From Astrocystis sublimbata (taxonomy: Eukaryota > Ascomycota > Sordariomycetes > Xylariales > Xylariaceae), in the NCBI GenBank assembly GCA_022453515.1, contig JAJNNY010000089.1:1-64000 (forward strand): a stretch of DNA of 64,000 nt. Reading direction: 5' to 3'. Under the pieces are notes generated by a model. The model did not search any database, was not told where the DNA came from, and saw only the letters and a list, made by a program, of their open reading frames with translations. Of the stretch, positions 1 through 10,211 are shown piece after piece (the stretch's first letter is position 1; the number at the start of each line of letters is the position of its first letter). The position numbers and the translations under genes are program-made.

Positions 1-69
1 CAAAAAATAGCTAGTTTGGTTGTTTTTGGTGGTAAAATTTAATGTTGATTCAACAGGTGCGATTTTTAA

Positions 70-1240
70 TTAGGTGGTCCGTGATGGGATGGTCCGTGAC
101 AGGGGGGGTTTGCTTATCTGCCTTTGCGCAAAACGCAGGGGGACCAGCATCTCCGGAGGGACCTGGTACATGGTGCGGGGGAACCTTCCGTGTTTCTTGT
201 TGTCTTGTTTGATCTTCTTATTCGCCTCTTGGATCAATTGGAGCACAGTCGTATTGGGGCGCCCTTCGATTTCCTCGAAATAGCCTCGGACCAGCTCCTT
301 CATTGTATTGTGCGCACTCTTGACTTCTTTCGTTGGCGCTGGGTATTGCTTTTCTTCATCGTCCTCGCTGTCCTTGTCGTCATCCTCGCTTTCTTCACCG
401 AACGCGTTTGGGGCGAAGTCCTCGTCGAAGTCACCCTGAGATTGAGGTGGGGGGTGTTCCTTGAGGAAGGCGTCGTATCTCTCCCTCTTTTTCTCGTCGC
501 ACAAGAGATCTCTCGCAGCGTTGACAGCTAGAATATCGTATTAGTCTTCGATCCAGACTTGGAGATATTCTTCACAAACCTTGACTACATTCCTGGGCAG
601 ATTTGTCTTTGTTCTGGTCCGGATGAATCGCGGTGATGATGTTCTTCCAGGCCTTTCTGATCTCTGCCTCGCTGGCATTTTGCTTTACGCCAAGCAATTC
701 GTAGCTCGTAGCTCGGCGATTAAGGAGTCTGAGGATGTGGTTTATCCTCTTGCGCTGGGCTTGAAGACTCCCCTCAGGGGTGGCGCTCTCTTGAGTGCCA
801 TCTCGGATGGACTTAAAGGCGAGATCGACGATATGATCCAGAATCTCGTCTTTGTGGTCGTCGATCTGCTTCCTGATTTTCTTGATCTTTTTCTTCGAGT
901 TTGATGATCCGTTTTTAGATGACAGTCGGTTGAATTCCTCGATCAGTTGATCGCGAGTATCGGTCCAGTGACTAGTCCGCAACTTTTTCCTACGGGCTTC
1001 TAGCCTATCGAGAGGGACCCCGTTCAGCTTTTGTTGTACGCTGTTGGCCTGTTGAGCCGAGACTGTGCTGAATGCCCATCGTAAGGTCTGGTCACAACCG
1101 ACAAGTTGTTCTTTCACCTTTGGGGCTTCCTTGCTTGTTTGTGCCTTGGTAGTGTTCCTGCCACTGTCATTGTCGCTGCTCTCTTCATCGTCTGTGACGA
1201 CAAAGGGCTGTCGTGATTGTGTGAACAGACTGAGCGACAT
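70..1240 (-). CDS. J-domain (DnaJ-like) protein, copy A
   Basis: J-domain co-chaperones stimulate Hsp70 ATPase activity; the partner of this one is unknown. Two exons (580-1240 and 70-527) join in frame across a 52-nt intron (528-579; donor GTTTGT, acceptor TAG), giving 372 aa. The first half is Ser/Asp-rich and basic-acidic helical. The J domain spans about residues 182-245 with an intact HPD at 206-208 in AIHPDQNK and the intron inside helix III. The C-terminal third is acidic. No glycine-rich or zinc-finger region and no signal peptide are visible, so this is a class C-type J protein, probably nuclear or cytosolic. It is transcribed divergently from the coiled-coil ORF at 1580. A broken relative lies at 44070-44642. 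Family call is secure; function is not known. Confidence 0.88.
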
Positions 1241-1579
1241 TGTTCAGATGATGAGAGAATGTATCTGAGCTTACCACTATTTTCCTCCCTTTGATATTGA
1301 GTCTTTTAATACCTTTCGTATTCTAAAAATAGTGTATTGCTGCCGTGGCTGTAAACGGACTGTGTCTAATTGTGGCCTCTGCCTTCAAGAAGCACGCAGG
1401 TCACGGAAACGACTCTGAAAGCACGTTGTCGCCTTAACACCGGGAAAAATGAAGCTTGCTTCGGCGAATGCCTCCTTCCTCCTTCCAAACTTCTTGCAGG
1501 CGCGGCCACTCCCTAGACACGATCATATACCCTCAAGAGCGATTGAGGCTGTGGCCCGCCTGGTTTTCATCTGCTCCCA
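1241..1579. other. Divergent intergenic region
   Basis: No gene is seen between the J-domain start and the coiled-coil ORF. The equivalent interval in copy B (44643-44978) has similar length and keeps recognisable patches, including a GGGAAAA block just before each coiled-coil ORF, so the duplication covers this shared promoter region too. Confidence 0.4.
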
Positions 1580-2072
1580 ATGTCTACGCAAGAGGCTGGC
1601 GCTCATTCGCTTGGGGTTTGTCAACTTGGCAAAGATGGCTGTGGGCATGTTCATCACCAATGTGCGGGCAAGAACGGCGGCTGCTCACTGGACAAGACCA
1701 ACGACCATGCTTATCTGCGAGAGGAAGTACGCCGGCTACGTCGACAAAACGATTTCCTCGAAAATGAGCTCCGCGAACAGCGGACACACTACAGCCTGAT
1801 CATCGGTTCGGATGTGTGACGAGAACCAACGGCTGCTAGAACAATGCGACCGTAGGCGAGGTCAGCGGGGCGAGGGGTCGTTATCCCTTCCTCGGTGCCC
1901 GACTCTCAATACGGAGCAGAGACAGACGGCTTCCCTCGAAGACGCGGTGACTCGATGTCTGCTAGATGCCGGCCAAACTCGAGATGGAGGTTGGTTTGCT
2001 GCACAGCCGGCGTCATCAGGACGAGAGACAGGATCTAGTGCAGCAAGGGTCCAGGGTGGATACGGCGGCTAG
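1580..2072 (+). pseudogene. Coiled-coil protein, copy A, frameshifted
   Basis: The ORF from ATG 1580 encodes 79 aa with a heptad-like stretch (YLREEVRRLRRQNDFLENEL) and then stops at about 1817. The homologous continuation (MCDENQRLLEQ) lies in another frame from 1812 and runs open to 2072. Compared with copy B at 44979-45302, where the same parts are in one frame, copy A lacks about 8 nt near 1803-1812, which explains the break. It could still make a short 79-aa product. No membrane segment or catalytic motif is visible; a self-associating coiled coil is the most that can be inferred. Confidence 0.6.
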
Positions 2073-2399
2073 ACTATGGCGACACTTGCGAACATCTCTA
2101 CCCCCATAAGAAGTCGATTGCTCTTGTGTACTGTGATTCTCGCTTGCTGGTGCGGTGTACAGAAATGGCCTCGTTCTATATCAATAGGAGTCGCGCTATT
2201 TTTATCACAGCTTTACTGGGCCGACTCCGTACAGCAGCGGTTAGGCAGGGCGCATATCAGGGTGGCGGCCCTCTCCACGTGAACAAAGTGTTAGAATACA
2301 GTATACGTACGCACGTCAGGACTATAGACATACCAGCACAAACACAAAGCAGAGCCACATTCCCCCAACACTTTTGTTCTTCAGTCTCCACCAAAAGCC
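2073..2399. other. Intergenic region, no gene seen
   Basis: No convincing coding or RNA feature. Its 3' part is the leader of the gene at 2400 (CA-rich and CT-rich stretches before the ATG). No equivalent of this interval or of the gene at 2400 was recognised in copy B. Confidence 0.3.
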
Positions 2400-2717
2400 A
2401 TGAATCGCCCAGCGGGACTCCGCCCCATCGACGAAGCCATCGCGAAGGCGCGAGGATCATCCGTCGCCCTGGATGCTACCCGGCAGAGCCTCGAGGCCGG
2501 CAAGATGTGCCCCGCTCCCTCACTGAAAGAAATCATCGAGGACCGAACCCGTGAGGTCGGCCGGCTCCGCGAAGAACTGGCATACGTCAAGGAAGTCGAG
2601 CAGCTGGGAGACTATCTGCGCCAAGAGCTCGAGTACGTGATGGGACGATTAGGAATGGCGCTCACGAGCTTTCGTAAAGGGCAACAGGCTATTACGCGCG
2701 AGAGAAATCACAAGTAG
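2400..2717 (+). CDS. Small coiled-coil protein
   Basis: Single-exon ORF of 105 aa starting at an ATG preceded by a pyrimidine/CA-rich leader typical of fungal genes. It is helical and charged throughout; the second half (EIIEDRTREVGRLREELAYV onward, residues about 44-80) is a likely coiled coil. There are no cysteine clusters, membrane segments or secretion signal. It lies between the copy A coiled-coil ORF and the ferric-reductase gene and has no counterpart in the second copy of this cluster, so it was either gained here or lost there. Not recognised as a named family; a scaffold or partner role would be speculation. Confidence 0.5.
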   Translation: MNRPAGLRPIDEAIAKARGSSVALDATRQSLEAGKMCPAPSLKEIIEDRTREVGRLREELAYVKEVEQLGDYLRQELEYVMGRLGMALTSFRKGQQAITRERNHK

Positions 2718-2932
2718 GATCAGTCTCCCACGTCAAGGCAGGAAATGGTGGGCGCCATGTAAACTGCCTCTTAGAAGCAATCCACCTCTGAGAGATGACT
2801 TGGACATGAATATAAAGTTTTAAGTCTTTCCTGTTTAAAGCACATGAGGTAGAGAACCGAATACCAACATCTATATATAGTAGAGATGAATATAGAATAT
2901 GAAATAACCATAACTCCATGCTCCTTTTGAAT

Positions 2933-4674
2933 CTAAGGCTGAAAGTCGAGTACCTCCGTTCGGATAGCCTCGTCCTTTACACTCTGCACGACCTTAATGA
3001 CGGCTCGTGTTACTTTCGGGTTGGTACATACTAGTCAATGTTAATAACAGTAACCCCCGAGCGAAACTCTGCAAGACTTACAGGAGACTAAAGTGATTCC
3101 CTTGCGTTTGCCGATCTCCGAGGCGATGAGCTGATCCGCACGCATTGCCGTGTAGTTCAATGTGATGCGGCCGTGTGTGCCTAGCTTTTTCACGGTACTA
3201 TCCGACCCCCTATCGGAGAGAGAACGGCCGGGAATATAGAGTTGCATGTCGAGGATCTTGCCTACACATTAGCTAGACCAGACATCAACAATTACAAAAA
3301 CCCACATAATCTTGATCGAGCGCTAGAAGCTCATCCATCCAATCTTTGACCCAGTGCCGATGCGCTGCACACGTCAGCACGAGGTTAGTGAATAGAAGAG
3401 GGGTCGGTCTCTTGCCTTCTGCATCGAGCTCCCAGAACAAGGCGATTCGTCGTGTCTTGACTTGGCAGTCTTCGTATAGCTCGAGCAGTTTTTTGATATG
3501 CGGCAATTGCCCGGCGATGCCGACTCCCGTGGCCAAGAGCAGAACCGTCCCGTATTCGCCGACCGACAGCGACTTGCCGTAGGGACCTTCGACGAAGGCC
3601 CGGTATCGCCGGGACGAGGACCCCACCAGCCTCCTCGTAAAGCCACGCCGCGGCTGGACGAGCAGGACGATCACCTGACGGTCGCTCTCGTCCCGGTACG
3701 CCCAGCAGATCTGGAAGGGATGGAACTCGAAGGCCGAAAAGGTCGAGAGATGCCACAGGCTGAGACGGATGTACTGTCCCGGCTCGAACTGCAATGGCCG
3801 CGCCATCCGCACGCGGATCTCTATGCCGTCGCCCCGGGTCTGGACCGTGGCCAAGCTGCTGGCCCGGAGAGACACACTCAGGTACATGATGTTGAGGAAT
3901 CGCCCGACCTTGGTCGAGACGAAGACAACGGAGCCGAGGAGGAGGTAGAGACGTGGCCCTCTTTGGAGCGACGAACCGGGCAGGTGTAGCCAGAGCGCTA
4001 CCAAGGTAGCCGTGACCAGAATCGTGTGAATATTCGTGAATAACTCAAACATCCGATGTCGAATAAACGGGAGAGAGGAGATGGCTAGCGCGCCAATGGA
4101 CGATGATGCCTACTGAACGGTTAGGAGCGTATTGGTACTTGGGCGGCCAACCTACGAGGACACCAGGAACATGTCGAGCCGGGCCCTTGTAGCCATCCTG
4201 CCTAACGGCGAGGACCGTGTGCAGTATTGCCTCGGCGGTGAAGACGACTGCGAGCCAGTGGTGTGCTCGGGAGTAGCGCTCGTAGTGGACGCCGCAGACA
4301 TTGGCGATATGGTTCATTTGCGCCCCTAACAGTATCGGTATGAGGTTGATGACAGCCACCTGGCCAAGGCGTCTGATGACCTCGGGTGTGCTGTTTGACG
4401 AGCCGACAGCGATAGCCAACGCGTTTGCAATCAGAAAGAGGCACAACAGAGCCGCCTCGTATACATGTACGATACCTTGGCCAAAGGACCAAGCTGGGAG
4501 CAAGAGATACCAGACGGCGCCGAGGCGGTAACCTGCACGCTTCCAGAGCGTCCGGATCAGGGAGAAGGCGGGGTGAGCCAGCAGCAAGATGAAGCCCAAT
4601 CCGAGGTAGAGCCCATAGTACTCTGGGAGCTCCAAGGTGGCGGGCGATCGCGAATGAACAAGGGCCAACGGCAT
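2933..4674 (-). CDS. Ferric-reductase / NOX-like flavocytochrome, copy A
   Basis: Predicted plasma-membrane oxidoreductase moving electrons from NAD(P)H through FAD and two haems to ferric iron or oxygen. The N-terminal part holds several membrane helices and the haem-ligand pattern in HHWLAVVFTAEAILH (about 4250-4300). The C-terminal part has the FAD-site motif FHPFQICW, a NAD-site GVGIAGQLP segment and a helix with WVKDW. I infer four exons. The last two are clear: an intron at 3031-3081 (GTAAGT...TAG) joins the frame that ends EVLDFQP at 2933. A junction near 3255-3300 and one near 4060-4160 (where the frame shifts) could not be fixed to the base. ATG 4674 is the first good start in the frame; the upstream open frame lacks an ATG. 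It is divergent from the membrane protein at 4943. A truncated copy lies at 45979-47202. Confidence 0.82.
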
Positions 4675-4942
4675 GATTGCGCATGTAGACGGTATGGCAG
4701 ACAGAACACATACACCGAGGCGTACGCAACCATACAGAGACAGAGGAGGAACGGTTTCTCTAATGAGCACGCACGCCTTGTGATGGCCTGGTGGACGAAT
4801 CTGTCCTACTCTGGGCCCTGGATACAGAATCGGACACTGTCGTAGCGGCTATTAAAGTCATCTTAGCAGACTGGCCGTCTTTCGTATTCTCATTTCGAAA
4901 CAAGGAGACGCGCAAAACTGACAACATTCCCACATTCCAATA
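4675..4942. promoter_or_regulatory. Shared divergent promoter region
   Basis: The 268 bp between the ferric-reductase start (minus) and the small membrane-protein start (plus) must hold both promoters. Co-regulation of the two is plausible but no specific binding site was identified. Confidence 0.4.
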
Positions 4943-5314
4943 ATGGCGGCAGCCCAGCAAAGACTCGACAAAGCACCAACTTTGTCATTATCGAGTGAAC
5001 ATATCACGACTCCCAGCGACACCGCGACGGCTGAGAGTCATCAAGTGCAGATCCACCATGGCATGTCGGATACGATCCTGAACTGGGCCCTCCTCGCCGG
5101 CTCCATTGTCTTCCCAGAGATCGTCGTGCCGCTGAATAGACTACGTGTCTTCGGTCGTCCTCTGACGAATACAGCGATACGACTCGCCCTCCGCAAGATC
5201 CCGCGTCGCCACCTTGCCGGACTGTCTTGCGTGTTGTTCAGTACCGGGGTCCTTTGGCTGTGGTGGACACTTCGATACAACTACCTCTGGCTGGTCAGCC
5301 GCATCTTCATGTAG
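4943..5314 (+). CDS. Small membrane protein of unknown function
   Basis: Single-exon ORF of 123 aa with ATG in good context (AATAATGGCG). Residues about 44-64 (NWALLAGSIVFPEIVVPL) and about 91-112 (LAGLSCVLFSTGVLWLWWTL) are likely membrane helices, linked by a basic loop; the N-terminal 40 residues are polar and Ser/Thr-rich with no clear cleavable signal. Not a recognised family. Its divergent pairing with the ferric-reductase-like gene makes a partner or regulatory role possible, but this is only positional. Confidence 0.5.
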   Translation: MAAAQQRLDKAPTLSLSSEHITTPSDTATAESHQVQIHHGMSDTILNWALLAGSIVFPEIVVPLNRLRVFGRPLTNTAIRLALRKIPRRHLAGLSCVLFSTGVLWLWWTLRYNYLWLVSRIFM

Positions 5315-6289
5315 GACGACGCGCACCGCTTCTTTTAGGAACACCACTCACTCAAACTCTTAGAGCCCTGATCTGCTCGATGTAGTGCTGGCGGATAGAA
5401 TCCCCTAGCGTAAGCAAGATTAAGCGGCTAGCATGTTTTCGTCTAGAGGGGTGGCCTGCTCACATGACGAAGGGAGATGGATATCAATCGCACAGGCATG
5501 AGAGGGCAAAGTTCAAGAATGTGAATCTACCAGGTCACTGGCACTCTAAATTTAGAAGTGTGGCCCACTTACATAAGCGCCCAGCACCATCCTCTCATGC
5601 AGCCTCGAAGAGCAACGACTTCCTGGGAAGTCGCTGCTTATATAATCATCGTTGTAGCCCAAGCCTTGGACCGATGGTTCAATGTTCAAATGAATTCAAC
5701 TATACAGCCGAAGATGACTTGCGGCTCGTAGTCATCATGCCTTAGGCATTGTCTATTAATAGACGTATCTCGTTTTGTCTTATGTGATTTGGAATATGTC
5801 CTAGAGCTATGATCGGATGGGCCAAAGCTGTTCACATCGCTCTCCAGATATCCTTAAGCCTCCCTGACTGCGACGACGAGATATTTCGTTATACTAGGAT
5901 AGATAATCTTTGCAACATGATAGATCTGATCAAGCGCGTGCCTTTTCGCGCAAATTTGAAAAAAGCAAAGAAAAAATTCTTGACGATAATGGACACCACC
6001 CTCTGAAATAAGCGCGCGGCATTTTTAATGGCGGACAAAAGGTCCAAGTACTACTTCGACTTCCTAGGAAGTCGACGGCCACGTCTTTCGAGATTAGGAA
6101 CATGGAGGAGGATGTTTGTACAGGGAAACGCATAGTGCATGTCGCGGGTCAAGATACGGCATATTTATAACATATTTGGTATGACTAGTTATCAATGGCG
6201 CCGAAACATCAGCACCTACCCTTTCTCCAAGTCATCGTGGCCGACATGCTCCATACCAATGACCACCATACTTCTTGCCTGTGCCAATT
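5315..6289. other. Gene-poor stretch with two related palindromes
   Basis: No ORF here has a credible protein. It contains two versions of one palindrome, CGACTTCCTGGGAAGTCG at 5616-5633 (within a longer imperfect palindrome 5611-5638) and CGACTTCCTAGGAAGTCG at 6057-6074, about 440 bp apart. Confidence 0.5.
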
Positions 6290-6603
6290 AGTCTTAGTAA
6301 TGAAGAATTTGGTAGAGTCTTCTGGGAACTGACAATAGCTGCAGTGTTGTTTGGCAATATGCCCGTATTTGCCGCCTGTTCATGTTAGTAGTAAAACCGC
6401 AAAAGACGATAATAGGACTAACAATCAAAGCAGTGAACATCGTCAGCAGTATGTCCATATTCGTCATTGCCTAGTCATACCATTTGATATTAGTAATGAT
6501 GATGCAAAAGACGATAATGGGACTAACAATCATCGCAGTGATCTTGATTGGCATAATGTCCCCATTCATGGCCTAGGCATACCGATTACTATTCATAGTC
6601 ATT
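6290..6603. repeat. Three degenerate tandem units of about 105 bp
   Basis: The phrase GCAAAAGACGATAATRGGACT occurs at 6399 and 6504 (105 bp apart), followed in each by AACAATC..GCAGTGA and later by CCCATTC/CCATATTC and TTGCC/TGGCC TAG..CATACC. A more diverged unit (GACAATAGCTGCAGTG, then GCCCGTATTTGCC) precedes them. The right-hand unit overlaps the inferred last exon of the HET gene. Confidence 0.6.
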
Positions 6604-7524
6604 TCGTGAGAGGGGGGGAATAAGGCTGACATTTGTAACAACGAGCGACCTTTTTGGGGTCTTCGTATTGGCCGCCTAAGACCACTAGTTCAGTATGCCT
6701 GTCTTAGGTATAGAAGAGGACACAAGCCCTGGACGTGACCCTGCTTGTGATAGGCCTACCAGGTTGAGGAAATACTTACGCTTGACATCCTTCTTGCACT
6801 CCTCCCTCAGCCGGCTTTGTGCATTCTGCCTTCCTTCGCCATATATCATCGGCATGTAAACTCCAAGTATGCCTAAAAGGGAGTACGCCATGTCTTCTTC
6901 GATTGTGGTCTCGCGATGAGAGGCCCACGCTTGTCGTTCTTCGATAGTGAAGTTGGACAAAGGATCACCACGGAGAGCTCTGGCGGGGATGCCTGTGGCC
7001 TTGCGTAGCTGAGGCTCCAGAGATGTTTTATCACCTAGCCAAGTCCCCTCTCTGGAGTAGAACTCTACTGTTTCTGGAGCGATAAGTTCTTGGAGCGTCC
7101 ATCCGCGGGTAAACCATCTGCTGTTCTGGAAGGCTGTTTTCCATGGTGCCCAGCCATCTTGCGCGTTCACCGGCATGGGGCTAGAGACATCGGAGAGATA
7201 AACGTAGCATCTTTTCGCATTGTGATACCATCGGAACATGCTATTGATGGCCGTTTGAAGCTCGGTACTGTTCGGCTTGTCGATGCAACAAGTATCGACC
7301 CAGAAATGTCGCAGCCCATCTCGTCTCGCTTGTTCGGCACAGAATCGAATCTTCTCGTAGCCTGCTTTCTGTTGCAAATTATCGGATCTATTCACCAGGT
7401 CTGTAAAGATCACCTCGTCCGTTCCCCATGTGTGTGAAAGGATGGCGTAAGGAGGAATCTGGCCGGGAGTCAAGTCTGGGGTAAGGCTATAATTGCCTTC
7501 ATCGTCGCGCTGTAGTAGCCGCAT
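6599..7524 (-). CDS. HET-domain protein, short form
   Basis: HET (heterokaryon incompatibility) domain proteins trigger cell death after fusion of unlike fungal individuals. The N-terminal motifs of the family are all visible: AILSHTWG, the YEKIRFCAEQA helix, HFWVDTCCID, the CYVYLSDV strand, RGWTLQELIAP, and a conserved tail MAYSLLGILGVYMPMIYGEG. Exon 1 is 6780-7524. A donor GTAAGT at 6779 and acceptor at 6676 give an intron of 104 nt leading to a 25-residue exon ending at 6599; this last junction is inferred. The product would be about 273 aa, that is, the HET domain alone, without the NACHT, WD40 or ankyrin part many relatives carry. The 3' end lies in the tandem repeats, so truncation is possible. 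Confidence 0.85.
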
Positions 7525-7799
7525 CGAGGACGTAGATGGTCGAGCAACTGGGCGCTTAAGTATAGCGCAAGTGAGCGTGGATGGCCGCAGAGACTGATAT
7601 CGTTAGATAAAGACGGCGTCATCTCCGTCGAGGCGAAATTCTATCATCTAGGACGCTTGAGGTGCTGAGGGCGGGGTCTGGACTGAGCGGGGCTTGGCCG
7701 CGAGCCATTGGGTACTATAATGGGAGTATCGAGTACGCCTTGCGCATACCGGGCATCCGCTCATTCGTCAATGTTCCTCATCTTCCTGTGACCTCGCGG

Positions 7800-7905
7800 A
7801 TGGTAATGGGGGTAGGCAATCAAAAGGGCTGGGAGCAAGGCGATATGGCCCCTACCAGGCCTACAGCCTCTACCCGCGCGCTAGTTTAGTCTGATGCTGT
7901 CACAC
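7800..7905 (+). repeat. Dispersed repeat, left member (pair 1)
   Basis: Contains GGGCTGGGAGCAAGGCG at about 7828 followed by CCTCTACCCGCGCG; the same order recurs from about 9929 in the right member (9902-10007) with scattered substitutions, in direct orientation and 2101 bp away. Confidence 0.65.
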
Positions 7906-8426
7906 GGGTCACTTCCGGGCTACCCAAATAGGAAGCCTACGCGCCCTAAACCTCTGAATATGTAGATGATTGGATTAGAGCTACGGATCTAGAAGGTCAT
8001 GAGGACCTCCGTATGCAGGCGACAACCAACAGGCATAAGTGAGGCGTTGCCGCAGACCCGAGGAAGGTCCGAAGCCGGCCTCAAGGGCTGCCAGAAGGAG
8101 CATAAATAGAAGGGATTCCTCCAGCCTGGAGTAGAGGCTTTAGGAGGACATGGACCCTTTTGTGCCCTAGAGAATTATTAGCTGAATCGAAGCCTATTCC
8201 AAGCCCTAGAAATCTAGCCCTTGTTACAGATGCTGTCTTCTTTCCAGCGTCTAGCCACGCACACGTAGTCTTGCTCCCTCTCCGTGTCTGTCACAAGTGG
8301 CATTGTTCAAAGACGGTTCATGTAGTGTCAACATATTATATGAGATGATCAGGCTTGCTTGCCCGAGCTGGAGGGAAGCTAAATTTGAGGATAGCTACGC
8401 GGTACTTGGAGGCACAAGCGTGCTAC

Positions 8427-8620
8427 TACTGAATGTGCCAAGCCAGCGGTGTCTGGAACTGGACTCTACTATCTTGACCCGATGTAAGAGGTTTACAGAA
8501 TATGAATCGATTGTTATTATCCCAGCCTGACCTTCTCGCACCTTTGACGTCCGGTTATCTGCGTTACCTCATGTTTCTTGTATAGTATGCGACGGATAAG
8601 GCAGCGCAGACGTTTGGTGG
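8427..8620 (+). repeat. Dispersed repeat, left member (pair 2)
   Basis: TGCCAAGCCAG..GTCTGGAA..GGACTC at 8435 and GATAAGGCAGCGCAGACGTTT at about 8592 recur at 10027 and 10183 in the same order, about 1591 bp to the right. Between pairs 1 and 2 the left side has about 510 bp more than the right, so one side gained or lost sequence after duplication. Confidence 0.6.
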
Positions 8621-8626
8621 CAAAAC

Positions 8627-9628
8627 ATGTCTCGAACTTTGTCATTGGTACGTCAGTGCGCCAATTGCTATCCTATTCTGGAGAGTCTCCTGGTCTATCT
8701 CTCGGCGTCGGAGGCAACGCTCTTCACGACCCTTATCGGTCTACGACACCACGCTGCTGTAAAGAACGTCGTTGACAGGTTCGCGAGCATATACCGGGAC
8801 ATGCCTGAGCTGTTCGCCTGGATGAGTCAGATGCTGTCCAAAGGGCATTCGGTGTGGCTGGCGGGAGGTGGCCTAACAGCGCTCTATGCCAGAATCGAGA
8901 CGCCCCTGAGGTATTGGAGCCAGGGCAGAGGCACAGATACCATTCGACTATGGGTCGTGGTTAAAGCGTCAGCTGCCGACCAAGAGCTGGCACGGAGGAG
9001 ACGACTCAGACCGTCTACGTACTATGCTCTCACCGAAGATGAAGATGTCGTCTGGAGCCACACGCCACAAATGAAAGAACTGCGCCGTGCCGGCAAGTTG
9101 ACTTACAGCAACATGGTCCCAATCCCTGGGGCCTTCCCGGATCATCGTCTCGGTGACCGAAAAGGGTGGCTCAAATCCGACGTCTTGAGCAACCATGGGA
9201 TTGAGACTGTATGCTATGTCGGCCGACACGAAGAACAAATGGGCGAAAGTCTCACACCAGATGCCGTGCCCATCTTCGAGGTATGTCCCATGGCCCACGG
9301 CAAGGAGCATCCGGCGACGATATGTTGCGCGGAGCTCGGGCCTGGCGCAACGTACTCGGGCAGCGTTCGAGCACATAGGAGGACGTCGGAGACCTTTATC
9401 GTCCCGTACATTGACGTTGGCTACACGCTGGCAGCTGATCATCCCCGCAGCGCGGCGGGACCGCCTCAGCGGTTGCATAGGTCCCATTGGGATGAGAGCC
9501 TTGAGCGTCTCTGTCATCGGGGGTCCGCCACGTCGCTCCAAGAAAGCCATGAATTCTTCGTCAAGTTACGTTGTCCCGACTTTCCCGGCGACCTGAATCG
9601 CGACTACCAAGTAGTGTGTAGAAGCTAG
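8627..9628 (+). CDS. Conserved-looking 333-aa protein, unknown
   Basis: Single open frame from ATG 8627 with no need for introns. The N-terminus (CYPILESLLVYLSASEATLF, residues about 13-33) resembles an F-box-like helix pair, but this is weak. A hydrophobic GHSVWLAGGGLTALYARIE segment follows, then a mixed alpha/beta stretch with evenly spread hydrophobics up to about residue 230. The last 80 residues are rich in Arg, Ser and His and look less ordered. No catalytic motif is recognised. It is bracketed by the members of two direct-repeat pairs, suggesting the whole block was duplicated and the neighbour copy lost. Could be a real gene of a fungal expansion family or a decayed one. Confidence 0.45.
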   Translation: MSRTLSLVRQCANCYPILESLLVYLSASEATLFTTLIGLRHHAAVKNVVDRFASIYRDMPELFAWMSQMLSKGHSVWLAGGGLTALYARIETPLRYWSQGRGTDTIRLWVVVKASAADQELARRRRLRPSTYYALTEDEDVVWSHTPQMKELRRAGKLTYSNMVPIPGAFPDHRLGDRKGWLKSDVLSNHGIETVCYVGRHEEQMGESLTPDAVPIFEVCPMAHGKEHPATICCAELGPGATYSGSVRAHRRTSETFIVPYIDVGYTLAADHPRSAAGPPQRLHRSHWDESLERLCHRGSATSLQESHEFFVKLRCPDFPGDLNRDYQVVCRS

Positions 9629-10129
9629 AGCCAGAAAATTTGCTGTAGGATGAGCAGAGTTCTTTAGATAGATAATCTACGTCGCTCCTGATATGAGTAA
9701 TGCGATACATACCCCTCGTCCGTAACATCGATAACTTCGTGATGTCTAACGCCGTCATCCAGTCTACTCTTAGCATTTACCGTCGGTGCAAGTTAATACG
9801 TCGCCTTGCATCAATCGCGATAGATAAGGCAGCGAGTACACAACACCACATGATCTTCGGCATTTCGTATCATTGTATTAGACCGCCAGGGGCATGTACA
9901 GTATAGTAATGGGTGCGAACAATAAAAAGGGGCTGGGAGCAAGGCGTTATGGTCCTCTATGGCCTACGGCCTCTACCCGCGCGTTAATTTGGCCTGATGC
10001 TGTATTTCTCCTCCACGCACTTCGTCTGCCAAGCCAGAGTTGTCCGGAAATGGACTCCATCCTACTTGTCGTAATGACTGCAGGTAGACATCCGATCGAT
10101 TATAGAACCTTCTATTTTATGTTCACAGT
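9629..10129. other. Non-coding stretch with right-hand repeats
   Basis: No gene seen. Holds the right member of repeat pair 1 and the start of the right member of pair 2. Confidence 0.4.
9902..10007 (+). repeat. Dispersed repeat, right member (pair 1)
   Basis: Matches 7800-7905: TAATGGG, then GGGGCTGGGAGCAAGGCG and CGGCCTCTACCCGCGCG in the same order, with substitutions but few gaps. Confidence 0.65.
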
Positions 10130-10211
10130 TTATACGGATTTGCCGACGTGCGATAAGTGTAGCTGTGAAGATATGCGACTGATAAGGCAGCGCAGGCGTT
10201 TGCTTCTCACG
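10019..10211 (+). repeat. Dispersed repeat, right member (pair 2)
   Basis: Matches 8427-8620, ending in GATAAGGCAGCGCAGGCGTTTG. Its right part overlaps the 3' end of the CxxC ORF on the opposite strand. Confidence 0.6.

Larger units (their letters stand above)
7525..8626. other. Non-coding stretch with repeated segments
   Basis: No credible gene. It includes the left members of two dispersed repeat pairs (7800-7905 and 8427-8620) that recur to the right of the next ORF. Confidence 0.45.

Noticed and set aside
8969..9550. 193-codon minus-strand ORF
   Set aside because: Antisense to the ORF at 8627; the plus frame is longer and more regular, although neither has a known domain.
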